A stretch of DNA of 64,000 bases, taken from assembly GCF_030252165.1 (NCBI RefSeq), contig NZ_CP126969.1, positions 1,674,001-1,738,000 of the forward strand. The letters run 5' to 3'. The first letter of the stretch is position 1; each line of letters begins with the position of its first letter. Position numbers and translations under genes: made by a program. Positions 36,610 to 46,364 of this stretch are shown here, piece after piece. This DNA comes from Corynebacterium breve (GTDB lineage: Bacteria > Actinomycetota > Actinomycetes > Mycobacteriales > Mycobacteriaceae). Under the pieces are notes generated by a model. It saw nothing but the letters and a program-made list of their open reading frames with translations, searched no databases and was not told the DNA's origin.

Positions 36610-38358
36610 TTGACCCCCTACCCCAAGGACACCACTAGGTTGACACCTCCTACTATCGACGACCGCACCCGCGCAGCCCTAGAGCACGAACCCCTGCCGA
36701 AGCGCCCGAACCCGTGGCGCCTTTTTACTGCATTCCATTCCTCTGCACCCCGTTGGCCGGGCGCGTTGCGGGCGGCCATCGCTGTGGCTGTCCCCGGTGC
36801 CCTCGCGCTTGCCTTGGGCCACGAGAATGCGACTGTTCTGATCGCATCCGGCGGGTTCATCGTGATCTACGGTGAGGGCCACCCATACCGTGCACGGCTC
36901 AGCGTGATGGCTACCGCCGCTATGCTCTTGGTCTTGGGCGCAACGTCTGGCGCATTTGTCGGCTCGGTGATGTGGGCGCAGCTCGAGGCGGGCGGATCCC
37001 ACTGGTGGCTGATGCTTTCCGGCTTGTTTACTGTGCTGATCTCCACGATTGGCACCTATGTGCAAAACGCGCTGCGGCTTAGTCCTCCAGGGGTATTTTT
37101 CATCGTGATGGTGGCGGGCGGGTCGACGATGGTGGCGCGACTTGGTTTCAACCCTCTGGAGGTTGGTGGTTGGGCGATCGTTGGCGCGGTGTCCGCGATC
37201 TTCGTGGGCATGTCTGGCAAATTGGTGCATCCTCACGGGCCGGAGCGCCAAGCCGTCATCACCGCCGACAAGGCCGTCGCGAACTTTGAGGAGGCTTCGT
37301 CTCCGACACTCGGCCAGCATCACCAGGCGCAAAATGCCGTCGCCACTGCGTGGTCCGCGCTCAACGACGCTGGCATCATCTCTGGTGGCAACGTCGTAGA
37401 CCAATCCCAGTACCACCTTGTCGACCGCGTCATGGATTCGCACCGTCGCTTGGTCATCCGCAATTCCGAGGTGGGTTTTTCCTCCAACGACGACTCCGAC
37501 ATCGCCACGCTTTTCGACGAAAAACGCCTAGCCATACCCCACACCAGGCCGTCCGTGATGTATCGGCTGACCCGCTCCGCCAACCGCCATTCCCACGCGT
37601 TTATCACCGCGGAGAAAGTGTTCTTCGCCACGTTTCTTTCCGCACTGGTCGGCGTTGCGCTTGGTTTCGATCGACCTGACTGGGCGGTAGTGTCCGCGCT
37701 GTTAATGCTCCAGTGGGGCCCCGACCGGATCCCTGGCCAGGTCCGGGGTATGCACCGACTCTTCGGCTCGCTTTTGGGAATCGTGCTGTTTGCCCTGTTT
37801 CATTACTTCGAGGTGTCCGGGTACTGGTTGCTGCTGGTGCTGGCCGTGTGCCAGTTCGGCGCCGAGTTCTTCGTCACCAAAAACTACGCTTTCACCGTCA
37901 TCTTCACTACCCCGCTGGCGCTATTGATGGGCGACTCGATGAGCCAGCCACTAGGTACCGTGTTTGTCGACCGCACCGTCGAAGTGCTCTTGTCTGTCGT
38001 GTTCGGCTCCCTTTTCTTGTGGTTTTGGCGCCCAAGCGCGGAACGCCAAAACCACTATCGGCTCATTATCCGTTGTCGCAAAGCCATGGGATCGCTTCTT
38101 GGCGCACTCCTCATCACGCCACCAAGCGGGGCGAAGGAAGAACGTCGCGACCTTCAGTACGAGCTGCTCTCAGAACGCCGTGCGATCAACTCGCTGGCGA
38201 TGGACCATCCCGATGTGGCAATCCAAGAGTGGGCAAACCACGGCGATGTGCAGCGCGCCGGCTACGCACTGCTGGATTTTTGTAATGCTCGCAACGACGT
38301 CCAGCTCAGCCCTGGTGAGATCGCTGAGCTCGCCGAAATCGTCAAGGCCGCCAGCTAG
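36610..38358 (+). CDS. FUSC-family membrane protein (aromatic acid exporter-like)
   Basis: This 582-residue protein has two clusters of about five to six membrane helices (residues 45-195 and 335-470) separated by a soluble loop, the layout of FUSC/YccS/AaeB-type transporters. A C-terminal soluble tail follows RFWRPSAERQNHY-like sequence (FLWFWRPSAERQ). The start is uncertain: TTG 36610 has GGCGG upstream, and TTG 36640 is in frame just after AAGGACACC. It is convergent with the DsbA-like gene, overlapping by 4 bases. The exported substrate is unknown. Confidence 0.82.
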   Translation: MTPYPKDTTRLTPPTIDDRTRAALEHEPLPKRPNPWRLFTAFHSSAPRWPGALRAAIAVAVPGALALALGHENATVLIASGGFIVIYGEGHPYRARLSVMATAAMLLVLGATSGAFVGSVMWAQLEAGGSHWWLMLSGLFTVLISTIGTYVQNALRLSPPGVFFIVMVAGGSTMVARLGFNPLEVGGWAIVGAVSAIFVGMSGKLVHPHGPERQAVITADKAVANFEEASSPTLGQHHQAQNAVATAWSALNDAGIISGGNVVDQSQYHLVDRVMDSHRRLVIRNSEVGFSSNDDSDIATLFDEKRLAIPHTRPSVMYRLTRSANRHSHAFITAEKVFFATFLSALVGVALGFDRPDWAVVSALLMLQWGPDRIPGQVRGMHRLFGSLLGIVLFALFHYFEVSGYWLLLVLAVCQFGAEFFVTKNYAFTVIFTTPLALLMGDSMSQPLGTVFVDRTVEVLLSVVFGSLFLWFWRPSAERQNHYRLIIRCRKAMGSLLGALLITPPSGAKEERRDLQYELLSERRAINSLAMDHPDVAIQEWANHGDVQRAGYALLDFCNARNDVQLSPGEIAELAEIVKAAS

Positions 38359-38984
38359 TCCATATTTTCTAGTTCCTTCAGCATATCCTTGAACACTGCA
38401 GGTGGCTGCGCCCCCGACACCGCTAGCTTGCCGTCGAAGACGAAAAACGGCACGCCGTTGACGCCCATCTGTCGCGCCGCTTGGATCTCTTCGTTAACCG
38501 AATCGGCGTACTGATCCGAGGCGAGGATGTCGTCGATAAGCGAAGCTTCAAGGCCGATTGCGGTGCCAATTTCTTTCATGGTCTCAGCGCTTGCCACATT
38601 TTTTCCGTCCGTGAAATACGCATGCTTGAGCGCTTGGTCCCACTCGTTGCCCACTCCCTGCGCGCGGGCGGCGTGGCCAACGCGGTGCGCATCAAACGTG
38701 TTCGCGATGACTTGGTCGCGCCAGTTGAAATCCAGGCCAATCATTTCCGCACGCTGGGCCAGGCCACTGAGCATCTGTTCAACCTGCTCACGCGACATAC
38801 TCTTTGATTTGACTAGGTAGTCCACGCCCGTCTCGGTAGGTTCTTTCGGCGCGGTGGGATCCAGCTGGAATGAGCGCCAGAAAATCTCCACGTCGCCGTC
38901 GTAGTCTTCCAGCGCCATCGCTAGGTGGCGTTCACCGATCGTGCAGAACGGGCAGACATAATCGGACCAGATATCAATACGCAT
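38355..38984 (-). CDS. DsbA-family oxidoreductase (FrnE-like)
   Basis: This 209-residue thioredoxin-fold protein has the active-site motif CPFC in DYVCPFCTIGERHL near residue 11 and the cis-Pro loop GVNGVPFFVF near 170. It lacks a signal peptide, so it is cytoplasmic, as in the FrnE/2-hydroxychromene isomerase-like group of polyketide-era annotations. ATG 38984 begins the homologous MRIDIWSDYVCPFC; ATG 39002 is in frame 18 bases upstream. A role in thiol-disulfide exchange under stress is likely. Confidence 0.87.
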   Translation of the reverse strand: MRIDIWSDYVCPFCTIGERHLAMALEDYDGDVEIFWRSFQLDPTAPKEPTETGVDYLVKSKSMSREQVEQMLSGLAQRAEMIGLDFNWRDQVIANTFDAHRVGHAARAQGVGNEWDQALKHAYFTDGKNVASAETMKEIGTAIGLEASLIDDILASDQYADSVNEEIQAARQMGVNGVPFFVFDGKLAVSGAQPPAVFKDMLKELENMD

Positions 38985-39108
38985 TACGTGTTTTACTTTC
39001 ATTTCGATGAGGAATAAACGTCTGTCTATGGTTTACTAGTTGTCTTAATCGCAACTGTACGCAACCTGGTTCCCTGAAAGTGGCACCAACTAAGGACCCT
39101 GACCCATC

Positions 39109-41085
39109 ATGGCCCAGCCAACACCCGACAACGACCATTCATCCTCCACTGCTGCGGGTCTCTATCCGCACAACATCCACCCAGGCCTTGTTCCCGGCAT
39201 CAGTGTCGACGAACAACGCAACCGCTTCGGCGTAGATAAGTTCGTCTTCGCGATCACGGCCGTTGCGATCCTGGCGTTCATCGCGTGGGGCATCATCAAC
39301 CCGCAGTCCGTGGCGGACACAGCCTCCACCGCGTTCGCGTGGGGGATGGAAAACGCGGGCTGGCTGCTCAACATCGTGATGCTGCTCGGCATCCTCATCA
39401 TGGTTATCCTTGCGTTCTCCCGCTTCGGCAGGATTCGCCTGGGCAAAGACGACGAAGAACCGGAGTTCTCCCGTTTTTCATGGATCGCGATGATGTTCGG
39501 CGCGGGCATCGGCGTGGGAATCTTCTTCTTCGGCCCTTCCGAGCCGCTCTGGATGTATCTTGACCCGCCACCAGAAACTGTGGAAGCGGGCACCCCTGCC
39601 GCGTTGCACCAAGCCGTCGCCCAAGCCCACTTCCACTGGGGCTTGGCCGCGTGGGGACTGTACGCCTTCGTCGGCGCGGCGATTGCCTACAGCACTTATC
39701 GACGAGGCCGCGTCTCCCTCATCTCCTCCGTTTTCACGCCGCTGCTCGGCTTGGGCCGCACCCAGGGCGTGCTGGGACGCGTGATTGACATGCTGGCGAT
39801 CGTCGCCACGCTTTTTGGCACTGCTGCCACCCTGGGACTTTCCGCAACGCAGATCGCTACCGGTGTGGAAATCGTCAGCGGTGTCGGCGAGGTAGGCAAC
39901 GCCGTGCTGTTCATCATCATCGGCGTGTTGTCTGCGGGATTCATCCTCTCGGCGATCTCGGGCGTGTCCCGCGGAATCCGCTACCTGTCCAATACAAACA
40001 TTTCGCTGACGCTGTTGCTAGTGGTGTTTGTATTCCTTACCGGCCCGACGTTGTTCCTGCTCAACCTGATTCCATCGGGCACCGTGTACTACCTGTCGGA
40101 GTACCTGAACATGGCTTCGCGGTCCTTGTCGTGGGGCGAGGATACCGTCGCGTTCCAAGGCGCATGGACCGCGTTCTACTGGGCGTGGTGGATCGCCTGG
40201 ACGCCGTTTGTTGGCATGTTCATCGCACGGATCTCCCGCGGCCGTTCACTTCGCGAGTTCACCCTAGCCACCATGCTCGTCCCGACGGCCATCCTGATCT
40301 TCGCCTTCACCGTGTTCGGCGGCACCGCGATCACCTTCTCCCGAGACGGACTCGCAGCATTCGACGGCACCGCATCGTCCGAGCAGGTGCTCTTTGCAAT
40401 GTTCGCCGAACTCCCGCTAGCGCAGATCACCCCGTTCCTGCTGATGCTGGTCCTCGCGATCTTCTTCATCACCTCCGCAGACTCCGCCTCCGTGGTCATG
40501 GGCACCATGAGTTCCAAGGGCGATCCTTCCCCGAACAAGCTCGTTGTCGTGTTCTGGGGACTGTGCATGATGGGTATCGCGATCGTCATGCTGCTCTCCG
40601 GCGGCGAGGACTCCCTATCTGGTTTGCAAAACCTCACCATCTTGATCGCGCTGCCGTTCTCCGTGGTCATCTTGGGCATGATGGTCGCGTTTATCAAGGA
40701 CCTCAGCACCGACCCGATCGCCATCCGCCGCACTTACGCGCGTACGGCAGTAGAAAACGCCGTGGTCCGCGGCCTGAAGGAGCATGGCGACGACTTCGCG
40801 CTCTCCGTCACCGAGGCTCCAGCAGGCGAGGGTGCTGGCGAGAAGTTCGACTCCACTGACGAGTCCCTTACCGACTGGTACCAGCGCACCGACGAGGAAG
40901 GCAAAAAGGTCGACTACGACTACGAGACCGGCGAGTGGGCCGACGGCTACGTCGACGAGGACCTACAGGCACAGCGCATCGAGCGCGCCGAGAAAGAAGC
41001 CGCCGAAAAAGCCGAGCTAGAAAAGCGCGACGCCGAGCGCTTGGCCCAATTGGAGGCCGAGGCGCAGGAGAACAATCAACAGTAG
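39109..41085 (+). CDS. BCCT-family osmolyte carrier
   Basis: This 658-residue betaine/choline/carnitine-type secondary transporter has about 12 membrane helices. Family motifs include FGAGIGVGIFFFGPSEPL near residue 128 and FYWAWWIAWTPFVGMFIARI near 355 (the conserved Trp-rich segment of helix 8). The long charged C-terminal tail (after about residue 555, rich in Glu and Lys) is like the osmosensing tails of BetP relatives. It is closest in feel to C. glutamicum LcoP/EctP, but the substrate cannot be fixed. It stands alone with its own promoter. Confidence 0.93.
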   Translation: MAQPTPDNDHSSSTAAGLYPHNIHPGLVPGISVDEQRNRFGVDKFVFAITAVAILAFIAWGIINPQSVADTASTAFAWGMENAGWLLNIVMLLGILIMVILAFSRFGRIRLGKDDEEPEFSRFSWIAMMFGAGIGVGIFFFGPSEPLWMYLDPPPETVEAGTPAALHQAVAQAHFHWGLAAWGLYAFVGAAIAYSTYRRGRVSLISSVFTPLLGLGRTQGVLGRVIDMLAIVATLFGTAATLGLSATQIATGVEIVSGVGEVGNAVLFIIIGVLSAGFILSAISGVSRGIRYLSNTNISLTLLLVVFVFLTGPTLFLLNLIPSGTVYYLSEYLNMASRSLSWGEDTVAFQGAWTAFYWAWWIAWTPFVGMFIARISRGRSLREFTLATMLVPTAILIFAFTVFGGTAITFSRDGLAAFDGTASSEQVLFAMFAELPLAQITPFLLMLVLAIFFITSADSASVVMGTMSSKGDPSPNKLVVVFWGLCMMGIAIVMLLSGGEDSLSGLQNLTILIALPFSVVILGMMVAFIKDLSTDPIAIRRTYARTAVENAVVRGLKEHGDDFALSVTEAPAGEGAGEKFDSTDESLTDWYQRTDEEGKKVDYDYETGEWADGYVDEDLQAQRIERAEKEAAEKAELEKRDAERLAQLEAEAQENNQQ

Positions 41086-41104
41086 ACCCCGCTAGAGTAA
41101 AGGC

Positions 41105-41800
41105 ATGTCTGTTTCAGCACACTCCCGCCGCGAGCACCTGCTCGGCGCGGGTTTTGCCTTTATCGCAGGCTTTGTCGACGCCCTCGCCTTCATGTTCCTT
41201 GGCGGCGTCTTCTTGTCGTTCATGTCAGGTAACGTCACCCGCATCGCCGCCTCCGCCGTCAGCGGGGACTGGGAGATGGTGCGGCTGGCGGCCTCGTGCG
41301 TCGTGCTGTTCTTGCTGGGCGTTATGGAAGGCGCGCTTGTTCGTCGTTTAGCGGCATTGCGGGTGCGCCCGGCGTGGGTACAAAACGTGGTTGTTCTCAA
41401 CGTGGCGCTGCTGTTCGTGAGTTCTTCCTTCACGCTGCTGCTCGGCGCGCCGGCGGTCGCTGTGCGTGTGGCGTCGCTGGGCATCGGCGCGATGAACAGT
41501 ATCTTTGAGAAACGCGGCGAAGTGTCCATCGCGCTTACCTACATGACGGGCACGCTGGTCAAGATGGGTCAGCGTTTCGTCGACACGTTTTTTGGTGGCG
41601 CGCACCAGGCGTGGATGCAACACTTCCTGATCGCGTTTTCCCTGGGCTCCGGGGCGCTCGTCGGCGGTTTTGCCTACGCCTGGCTGGGGCTCAATGCTCT
41701 CTACGTGGCCACTGTCATGATCTTGGCGATGTCCACCTTCACCCTGCTGTGGCGCCTGCGCGGCGAAAGCGTCCTACGAATCGAAGTCGCGCCGTACTGA
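41105..41800 (+). CDS. YoaK/DUF1275 family membrane protein
   Basis: This 231-residue protein with six or so hydrophobic segments has the DUF1275 markers AFIAGFVDALAFMFLGGVFLSFMSGN (read from residue 18) and GAMNSIFEKRGEVSIALTYMTGTLV near 130. The function of the family is unknown. It lies 19 bases after the BCCT gene, behind AAAGG, and is probably cotranscribed. Confidence 0.87.
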   Translation: MSVSAHSRREHLLGAGFAFIAGFVDALAFMFLGGVFLSFMSGNVTRIAASAVSGDWEMVRLAASCVVLFLLGVMEGALVRRLAALRVRPAWVQNVVVLNVALLFVSSSFTLLLGAPAVAVRVASLGIGAMNSIFEKRGEVSIALTYMTGTLVKMGQRFVDTFFGGAHQAWMQHFLIAFSLGSGALVGGFAYAWLGLNALYVATVMILAMSTFTLLWRLRGESVLRIEVAPY

Positions 41801-41824
41801 ACCGCTTCCCCGTACCATGGTGAT

Positions 41825-42547
41825 ATGTATGTCACCAATGCTTATCGAATGGATCACGAAGAGGCGCTCGAGCTCGCATCGAGCATCGGGGTTGGACAGT
41901 TTGTCACCAATTCCGACGAAGGCATGGAGGCCACGCTGCTGCCTTTCGTGCTGAAGCTTGACGACGACCGCGTGGTCGTCGAAACGCACTTCGCCCGGGT
42001 GAACCGCCAGTGGGAGGACGAAGAAGTTCTGATCATTGTCCAGGGGCCAACCACGTTCATCTCCGGGCTAGACCTCCCGCCGGAGCCGGAGGACGCGCGA
42101 CTACCTCGCGTGCCATCGATGGACTACGTCACCGTGCACATGAAGGGCCGGATGCGCCACCGCCAGCACGATGAGGAATTCACGCTGCGTCACCTGGCAG
42201 AACTCGTCGACAAGTTCGAAGACGAATGGAACGTCCCCGAGCACTCCGATCCCCGACTGGTCAAGGACATCCTGCCCGCGCTTGTCGCAGTCGAGATCGA
42301 GGTCACTGAGGTGCTGGGCAAGTGGAAGCTCCATCAGGGACTGACACCCGACGAGATCCAGTACACCGCAGATAACCTGCGTCGACGAGGCACCGAAGAA
42401 GCAGCGCAGGTCGCCAGCCTAATGGAGTCCAAGGCGATCCCGTGGGCCGAACAGCGCGCCGCGCGCAACGCTGTGACTGCGCAGCTTCCGGTGCCTAAGC
42501 CGTCAAAGCCGCGTCCGCCTCATGTGTATAAGTACGAACGCGGCTAA
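41825..42547 (+). CDS. PaiB-like FMN-binding protein
   Basis: This 240-residue protein belongs to the FMN-binding negative regulator (PaiB) family, a split-barrel flavin-binding fold. Typical segments are LPFVLKLDDDRVVVETHFARVNRQW (read from residue 39), VIVQGPTTFISG near 75 and SMDYVTVHMKGRM near 95. Despite the family name, DNA binding is not evident from the sequence. It is convergent with lepA, separated by 11 bases. Confidence 0.85.
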   Translation: MYVTNAYRMDHEEALELASSIGVGQFVTNSDEGMEATLLPFVLKLDDDRVVVETHFARVNRQWEDEEVLIIVQGPTTFISGLDLPPEPEDARLPRVPSMDYVTVHMKGRMRHRQHDEEFTLRHLAELVDKFEDEWNVPEHSDPRLVKDILPALVAVEIEVTEVLGKWKLHQGLTPDEIQYTADNLRRRGTEEAAQVASLMESKAIPWAEQRAARNAVTAQLPVPKPSKPRPPHVYKYERG

Positions 42548-42558
42548 AGGGCTAGCGG

Positions 42559-44415
42559 TTATTCTTCGTCGGTAGACAGCGCAGCGACGAATGCTTCCTG
42601 AGGCACGGTGACCGAGCCGATGGACTTCATGCGCTTCTTGCCGGCCTTTTGCTTCTCCAACAGCTTGCGCTTTCGCGAGATGTCGCCGCCGTAGCACTTG
42701 GACAAGACATCCTTGCGCAGGGCCCGGATATTCTCGCGGGCAATAATCTTGGAGCCGATCGCAGCCTGGATCGGCACCTCGAACTGCTGGCGCGGGATGA
42801 GTTCTTTGAGCTTTTTGGTCATTTTGTTTCCGTACCACTGGGCGTTGTCCTTGTGCACGATGGCGGAAAACGCGTCCACTGGTTCGCCCTGCAGCAGGAT
42901 GTCCACCTTGACCAGGTCTGCTTCCTGCTCGCCAGCCTCCTCATAGTTCAGCGAGGCGTAGCCCTTAGTACGAGACTTCAGCATGTCGAAGAAGTCGAAG
43001 ATGATCTCGCCCAGTGGCATGGTGTAGCGCAGCTCGACGCGGTCCTCGGACAGGTAGTCCATGTTCTCCATTTGGCCACGTTTCATCTGGCATAGCTCCA
43101 TCGTGGTGCCAACGAACTCAGACGGCACGATGATCGTCATGTTGACGATCGGCTCGGCCACCTCCTGTAGCTTGCCACCCGGCCAATCCGATGGGTTGTG
43201 CACGTATTGCTCGCTACCGTCTTCCGCCACAACGCGGTAGGTAACGGAAGGCGCGGTGGAAATCAGGTCGAGGTCGAACTCACGCTCGAGGCGGTCGCGG
43301 GTGATCTCCATGTGGAGCAGACCCAAGAAACCACAGCGGAAGCCGAAGCCCAAGGCGACAGAGGTTTCGGGCTCCCAGGTAAGGGAAGCGTCGTTAAGCT
43401 GGAGCTTTTCCAAAGACTCGCGGAGTGCCGGAAAGTCTTCCTGGGACACTGGGAACAGGCCCGAATACACCATGGGCTTGACGTCCTCGTAGCCTTTAAG
43501 CGGCTCGGAGGCGCCCTTGTCGGCGGAGGTGACGGTATCGCCGACCTTGGTTTCGCGGACGTCTTTCACGCCGGTGATCAGGTAGCCGACTTCGCCGGGG
43601 CCTAGCCCCTTCACCTTCTTCGGGGTCGGCGACACCACGCCGATCTCCAGCAGCTCCAGATTTGTGCCGGTGTTCATCATGTGCAGCTTCTGGCCCTGGC
43701 GGAGTTCACCGTCGACCATACGAATGTAGGTGACGACTCCGCGGTAGGTGTCGTAAACGGAGTCGAAAATCATGGCACGAGCCGGCGCATCTGCACCGTT
43801 TGGTGATTCAGGCGCCGGGATCATATCCACAACGGTGTCCAACAGCTTTTCCACGCCCTCGCCCGTTTTGCCGGAGACACGCAGCACGTCCTCGGGCTCA
43901 CAGCCGATGATGTTGGCAATCTCAAACGAGTACTTCTCTGGGTCCGCCGCCGGCAAGTCGATTTTGTTCAGAACCGGAATGATTTCCAAGCCTTTATCGA
44001 TCGCCATGTAGAGGTTGGCAAGCGTCTGCGCCTCGATGCCCTGGGCTGCGTCGACAAGCAAGATCGCACCTTCACACGCCTCAAGTGCGCGGGAGACTTC
44101 GTAGGAGAAGTCGACGTGACCTGGCGTATCGATCATCTGGAGGATGATCTCCTCACCTTCATGGTTGCCGCTGCGGGGAGTCCACGGCAGGCGAACATTT
44201 TGCGCCTTGATTGTGATGCCGCGTTCGCGCTCGATGTCCATGTTGTCTAGGTACTGGTCACGCATGTCGCGCGCTTCCACCACGTTGGAGAGCTGCAAGA
44301 TTCGGTCGGCCAAGGTGGATTTACCGTGGTCGATGTGCGCGATAATGCAGAAGTTACGAATCCGCGCAGGATCCGTGAAAGTGGTCTCGGCGAAATTATT
44401 GAAGTTTTTTGCCAT
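42559..44415 (-). CDS. lepA: Elongation factor 4 (LepA)
   Basis: This 618-residue translational GTPase acts on the ribosome and promotes back-translocation or aids initiation. GTP-binding motifs are [10 protein letters not shown] (G1, near residue 24), RGITIKAQ (G2), DTPGH (G3) and NKIDLPAAD (G4). The LepA-specific C-terminal region [12 protein letters not shown] is intact. The length is normal. It precedes the PemK-like and rpsT genes divergently, the usual corynebacterial order. Confidence 0.97.
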   Translation of the reverse strand: MAKNFNNFAETTFTDPARIRNFCIIAHIDHGKSTLADRILQLSNVVEARDMRDQYLDNMDIERERGITIKAQNVRLPWTPRSGNHEGEEIILQMIDTPGHVDFSYEVSRALEACEGAILLVDAAQGIEAQTLANLYMAIDKGLEIIPVLNKIDLPAADPEKYSFEIANIIGCEPEDVLRVSGKTGEGVEKLLDTVVDMIPAPESPNGADAPARAMIFDSVYDTYRGVVTYIRMVDGELRQGQKLHMMNTGTNLELLEIGVVSPTPKKVKGLGPGEVGYLITGVKDVRETKVGDTVTSADKGASEPLKGYEDVKPMVYSGLFPVSQEDFPALRESLEKLQLNDASLTWEPETSVALGFGFRCGFLGLLHMEITRDRLEREFDLDLISTAPSVTYRVVAEDGSEQYVHNPSDWPGGKLQEVAEPIVNMTIIVPSEFVGTTMELCQMKRGQMENMDYLSEDRVELRYTMPLGEIIFDFFDMLKSRTKGYASLNYEEAGEQEADLVKVDILLQGEPVDAFSAIVHKDNAQWYGNKMTKKLKELIPRQQFEVPIQAAIGSKIIARENIRALRKDVLSKCYGGDISRKRKLLEKQKAGKKRMKSIGSVTVPQEAFVAALSTDEE

Positions 44416-44504
44416 TGGCCGAACGGGTCCCTTCTATTATTAACCTTTCCTACTCTACCCAAGGTGGTGGGTATTTTTTAACCGGGATCTCACACGCCAC
44501 TTTG

Positions 44505-44515
44505 CTTATCGACGA
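44505..44515 (+). repeat. CTTRTCGACGA dispersed motif (intergenic copy)
   Basis: This is one copy of an 11-base motif. I find it on the plus strand at 2473, 13091, 22582, 26403, 31109, 33001, 35022, 39695, 44505, 47897, 51350, 52331, 58535 and 62724. On the minus strand it starts at 17167, 38530, 42204, 51101 and 55019. Copies fall in several reading frames and in two intergenic gaps (26403 and 44505), so amino-acid preference alone does not explain them. Confidence 0.6.
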
Positions 44516-44629
44516 CCCCACACCCCAGATAGGGGTTCCCGCTGCAAAAAGGGGGTTGAATTACCCGTGACCATACCGTTACGGTTGGAAGCAATAAGTT
44601 TCTCCCACCTCCAACGGGAATGATTGACG

Positions 44630-45211
44630 ATGAGTTTCCTGCGACCATGGCGCACCATGGACAACACCACTCCGATCGACTCGGAGAAGGTGTCAACGCG
44701 CCGGTCTGCACTCCGCGATCGAGCTCGCTCGCGCAAGGCCGAGAAAACCAATCACTTGGATCAGGGCCTCGAATCGCTTCGCGAACGCTTGGGTACCACC
44801 GACGGTGCTCCCTCTCGCCAACATGCATCCCGCGTCAAGGTTGACCCCACTGCCACCCTCGCGCGATCGGTGTACTACTCCCCCGACCTTGATGGCCCCG
44901 CCGAGCCAGGCGAAGTTGTGTGGGTGACGGTTCCCTCTGATCCTCCGGAAGAGCGCCCAATGCTCGTCGTTGGTCGCAACAGCCTGCATATCCATGGTCT
45001 ATTAATTTCCACCGGCACCAAGGCATTTGGCGACAACTTCTTGGAAATCGGCAGTGGCGAATGGCAAAATGCGCCCGGCCGCTGCTGGCTACGCCTGGAC
45101 AAAACGCTGACAGTGCCGGAGACCGACGTGCGTCGTCGAGGCGTTCTTTTCCCGCGTTTGCGCTTTGATGTCGTTGCCAATCGCCTGCGCAGCCGCTTTC
45201 ACTGGGCATAA
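44630..45211 (+). CDS. PemK/MazF-like protein, no antitoxin partner seen
   Basis: This 193-residue protein has an N-terminal basic helical extension of about 90 residues and a C-terminal PemK/MazF-like beta-barrel: PGEVVWVTVPSDPPEERPML near residue 96, then GLLISTGTKAF. The Arg of ERPMLVVG corresponds to the conserved MazF Arg. No antitoxin gene is adjacent. Its fixed place between lepA and rpsT in corynebacteria argues for a housekeeping role rather than a mobile toxin. ATG 44630 is preceded by CGGGAATGA; TTG 44624 is an alternative. Confidence 0.7.
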   Translation: MSFLRPWRTMDNTTPIDSEKVSTRRSALRDRARSRKAEKTNHLDQGLESLRERLGTTDGAPSRQHASRVKVDPTATLARSVYYSPDLDGPAEPGEVVWVTVPSDPPEERPMLVVGRNSLHIHGLLISTGTKAFGDNFLEIGSGEWQNAPGRCWLRLDKTLTVPETDVRRRGVLFPRLRFDVVANRLRSRFHWA

Positions 45212-45216
45212 GCGTT

Positions 45217-45246
45217 TTGGAATAGCCGCAACACCCCTGCTAAGGT
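45217..45246 (+). promoter_or_regulatory. Probable rpsT promoter
   Basis: TTGGAA (45217-45222) and TAAGGT (45241-45246) are spaced by 18 bases, a good sigma-A type promoter. It implies a leader of about 145 bases before rpsT, long enough for S20-type leader control, though I see no specific fold. Confidence 0.6.
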
Positions 45247-45396
45247 CGACGTGTTGTTCACGCCTGCGGTAGTGGGGTGTGCTTGGCAACGCGGGCAGGA
45301 CCTTGGGTTCGCGTCTTCAAATGGCTAAGCACTGTAGTCCTCGTGCAGGTAGATCGACTAGTTCACTCAACATCGATTTTCAAGAGGTATGTCACA

Positions 45397-45660
45397 ATGG
45401 CAAACATCAAGCAGCAGAAGAAGCGCGTTCTTACCAACGAGAAGCGTCGTCAGCGCAACAAGGCAGTTCGCTCTGCAGTTCGCACCGAGATCCGCAAGTT
45501 CCGCGAGGCAGTCGAGTCCGGCGACAAGGCTGTAGCAACTGAGCAGCTCAGCGTTGCTTCCCGCAAGCTCGACAAGGCAGTCACCAAGGGAGTCTTCCAC
45601 CGCAACAACGCGGCAAACAAGAAGTCGAACATGGCTAAGGCCCTGAACAAGATGGACTAA
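45397..45660 (+). CDS. rpsT: 30S ribosomal protein S20
   Basis: This 87-residue basic protein binds 16S rRNA during small-subunit assembly. The sequence [20 protein letters not shown] at the start and [19 protein letters not shown] at the end is standard S20. AGAGGT precedes the ATG. It is monocistronic, with a promoter near 45217 and a terminator just after the stop. Confidence 0.98.
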   Translation: MANIKQQKKRVLTNEKRRQRNKAVRSAVRTEIRKFREAVESGDKAVATEQLSVASRKLDKAVTKGVFHRNNAANKKSNMAKALNKMD

Positions 45661-45676
45661 GCCTTAAAACGCTTGA

Positions 45677-45712
45677 GACCCGTTCTTCCCTTTTGGGGAG
45701 AACGGGTCTTTT
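45677..45712 (+). terminator. Rho-independent terminator after rpsT
   Basis: The 10-bp perfect stem GACCCGTTCT / AGAACGGGTC with a 12-base loop is followed by TTTT. The converging LysE gene ends just beyond. Confidence 0.92.
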
Positions 45713-45719
45713 CCATATT

Positions 45720-46364
45720 TCAGAGCAAACCGACGATTCCACGCACGATCAGGCTCACGCCCGCGACAAGGAAAAACAGTCCGGCGCCCATGTCGATATA
45801 TGGGCCGGCTCGCAACATCTTCTCGCGCACCGCGTTTGTTGAGACCACGAGGACGATGCCCACCTGCAAAGCCATCGATGTCAGCCACAGCGCTAAGATC
45901 ACGATCACTGCTGTGCTCACCGACGGGCTCGGTGGCAACAGCGGCGCCACCAAAGCCGCCAGGAACAACACGATCTTCGGGTTGGAAAGGTTTGTGATCA
46001 GGCCTTTCCAAAATGACGAGCGCGTCGATCCTAACCTTGCTTCTGCTTCGTCGGTATCAACCGGCGGGTTATCGCGTTCCGCCCAACCGCTGCGGAGCAT
46101 CGAGATGCCCATCCACGTGATCCAACCACCGCCGATGATCTGAACGAATTCAAGGATCGTCGGAAATGCATTGAGCAGCGCGGCAGCGCCGACGACGGTC
46201 AGCGTGCACCACATTAATACGCCGACTTGGATCCCAAGGGTCGTCGCCAATGCGTGCTTGCGCGAGCGCACCGCGGTGCGCGTGATGAGGACGATGTCGG
46301 GTCCAGGCGAGGCGGCGCCCGCGAGGTTGAGCAACACTAGACCGCCAAGATCGGTCCAGATCAC
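45720..46364 (-). CDS. LysE/RhtB-family amino acid exporter
   Basis: This 214-residue membrane protein with about six hydrophobic segments has the family motif GAASPGPDIVLITRTAV near residue 16 and NPKIVLFLAALV near 125. Such proteins export amino acids or homoserine lactone-like compounds; the substrate is not evident. It overlaps the ankyrin gene upstream by 4 bases and is cotranscribed with it. Confidence 0.9.
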   Translation of the reverse strand: MIWTDLGGLVLLNLAGAASPGPDIVLITRTAVRSRKHALATTLGIQVGVLMWCTLTVVGAAALLNAFPTILEFVQIIGGGWITWMGISMLRSGWAERDNPPVDTDEAEARLGSTRSSFWKGLITNLSNPKIVLFLAALVAPLLPPSPSVSTAVIVILALWLTSMALQVGIVLVVSTNAVREKMLRAGPYIDMGAGLFFLVAGVSLIVRGIVGLL

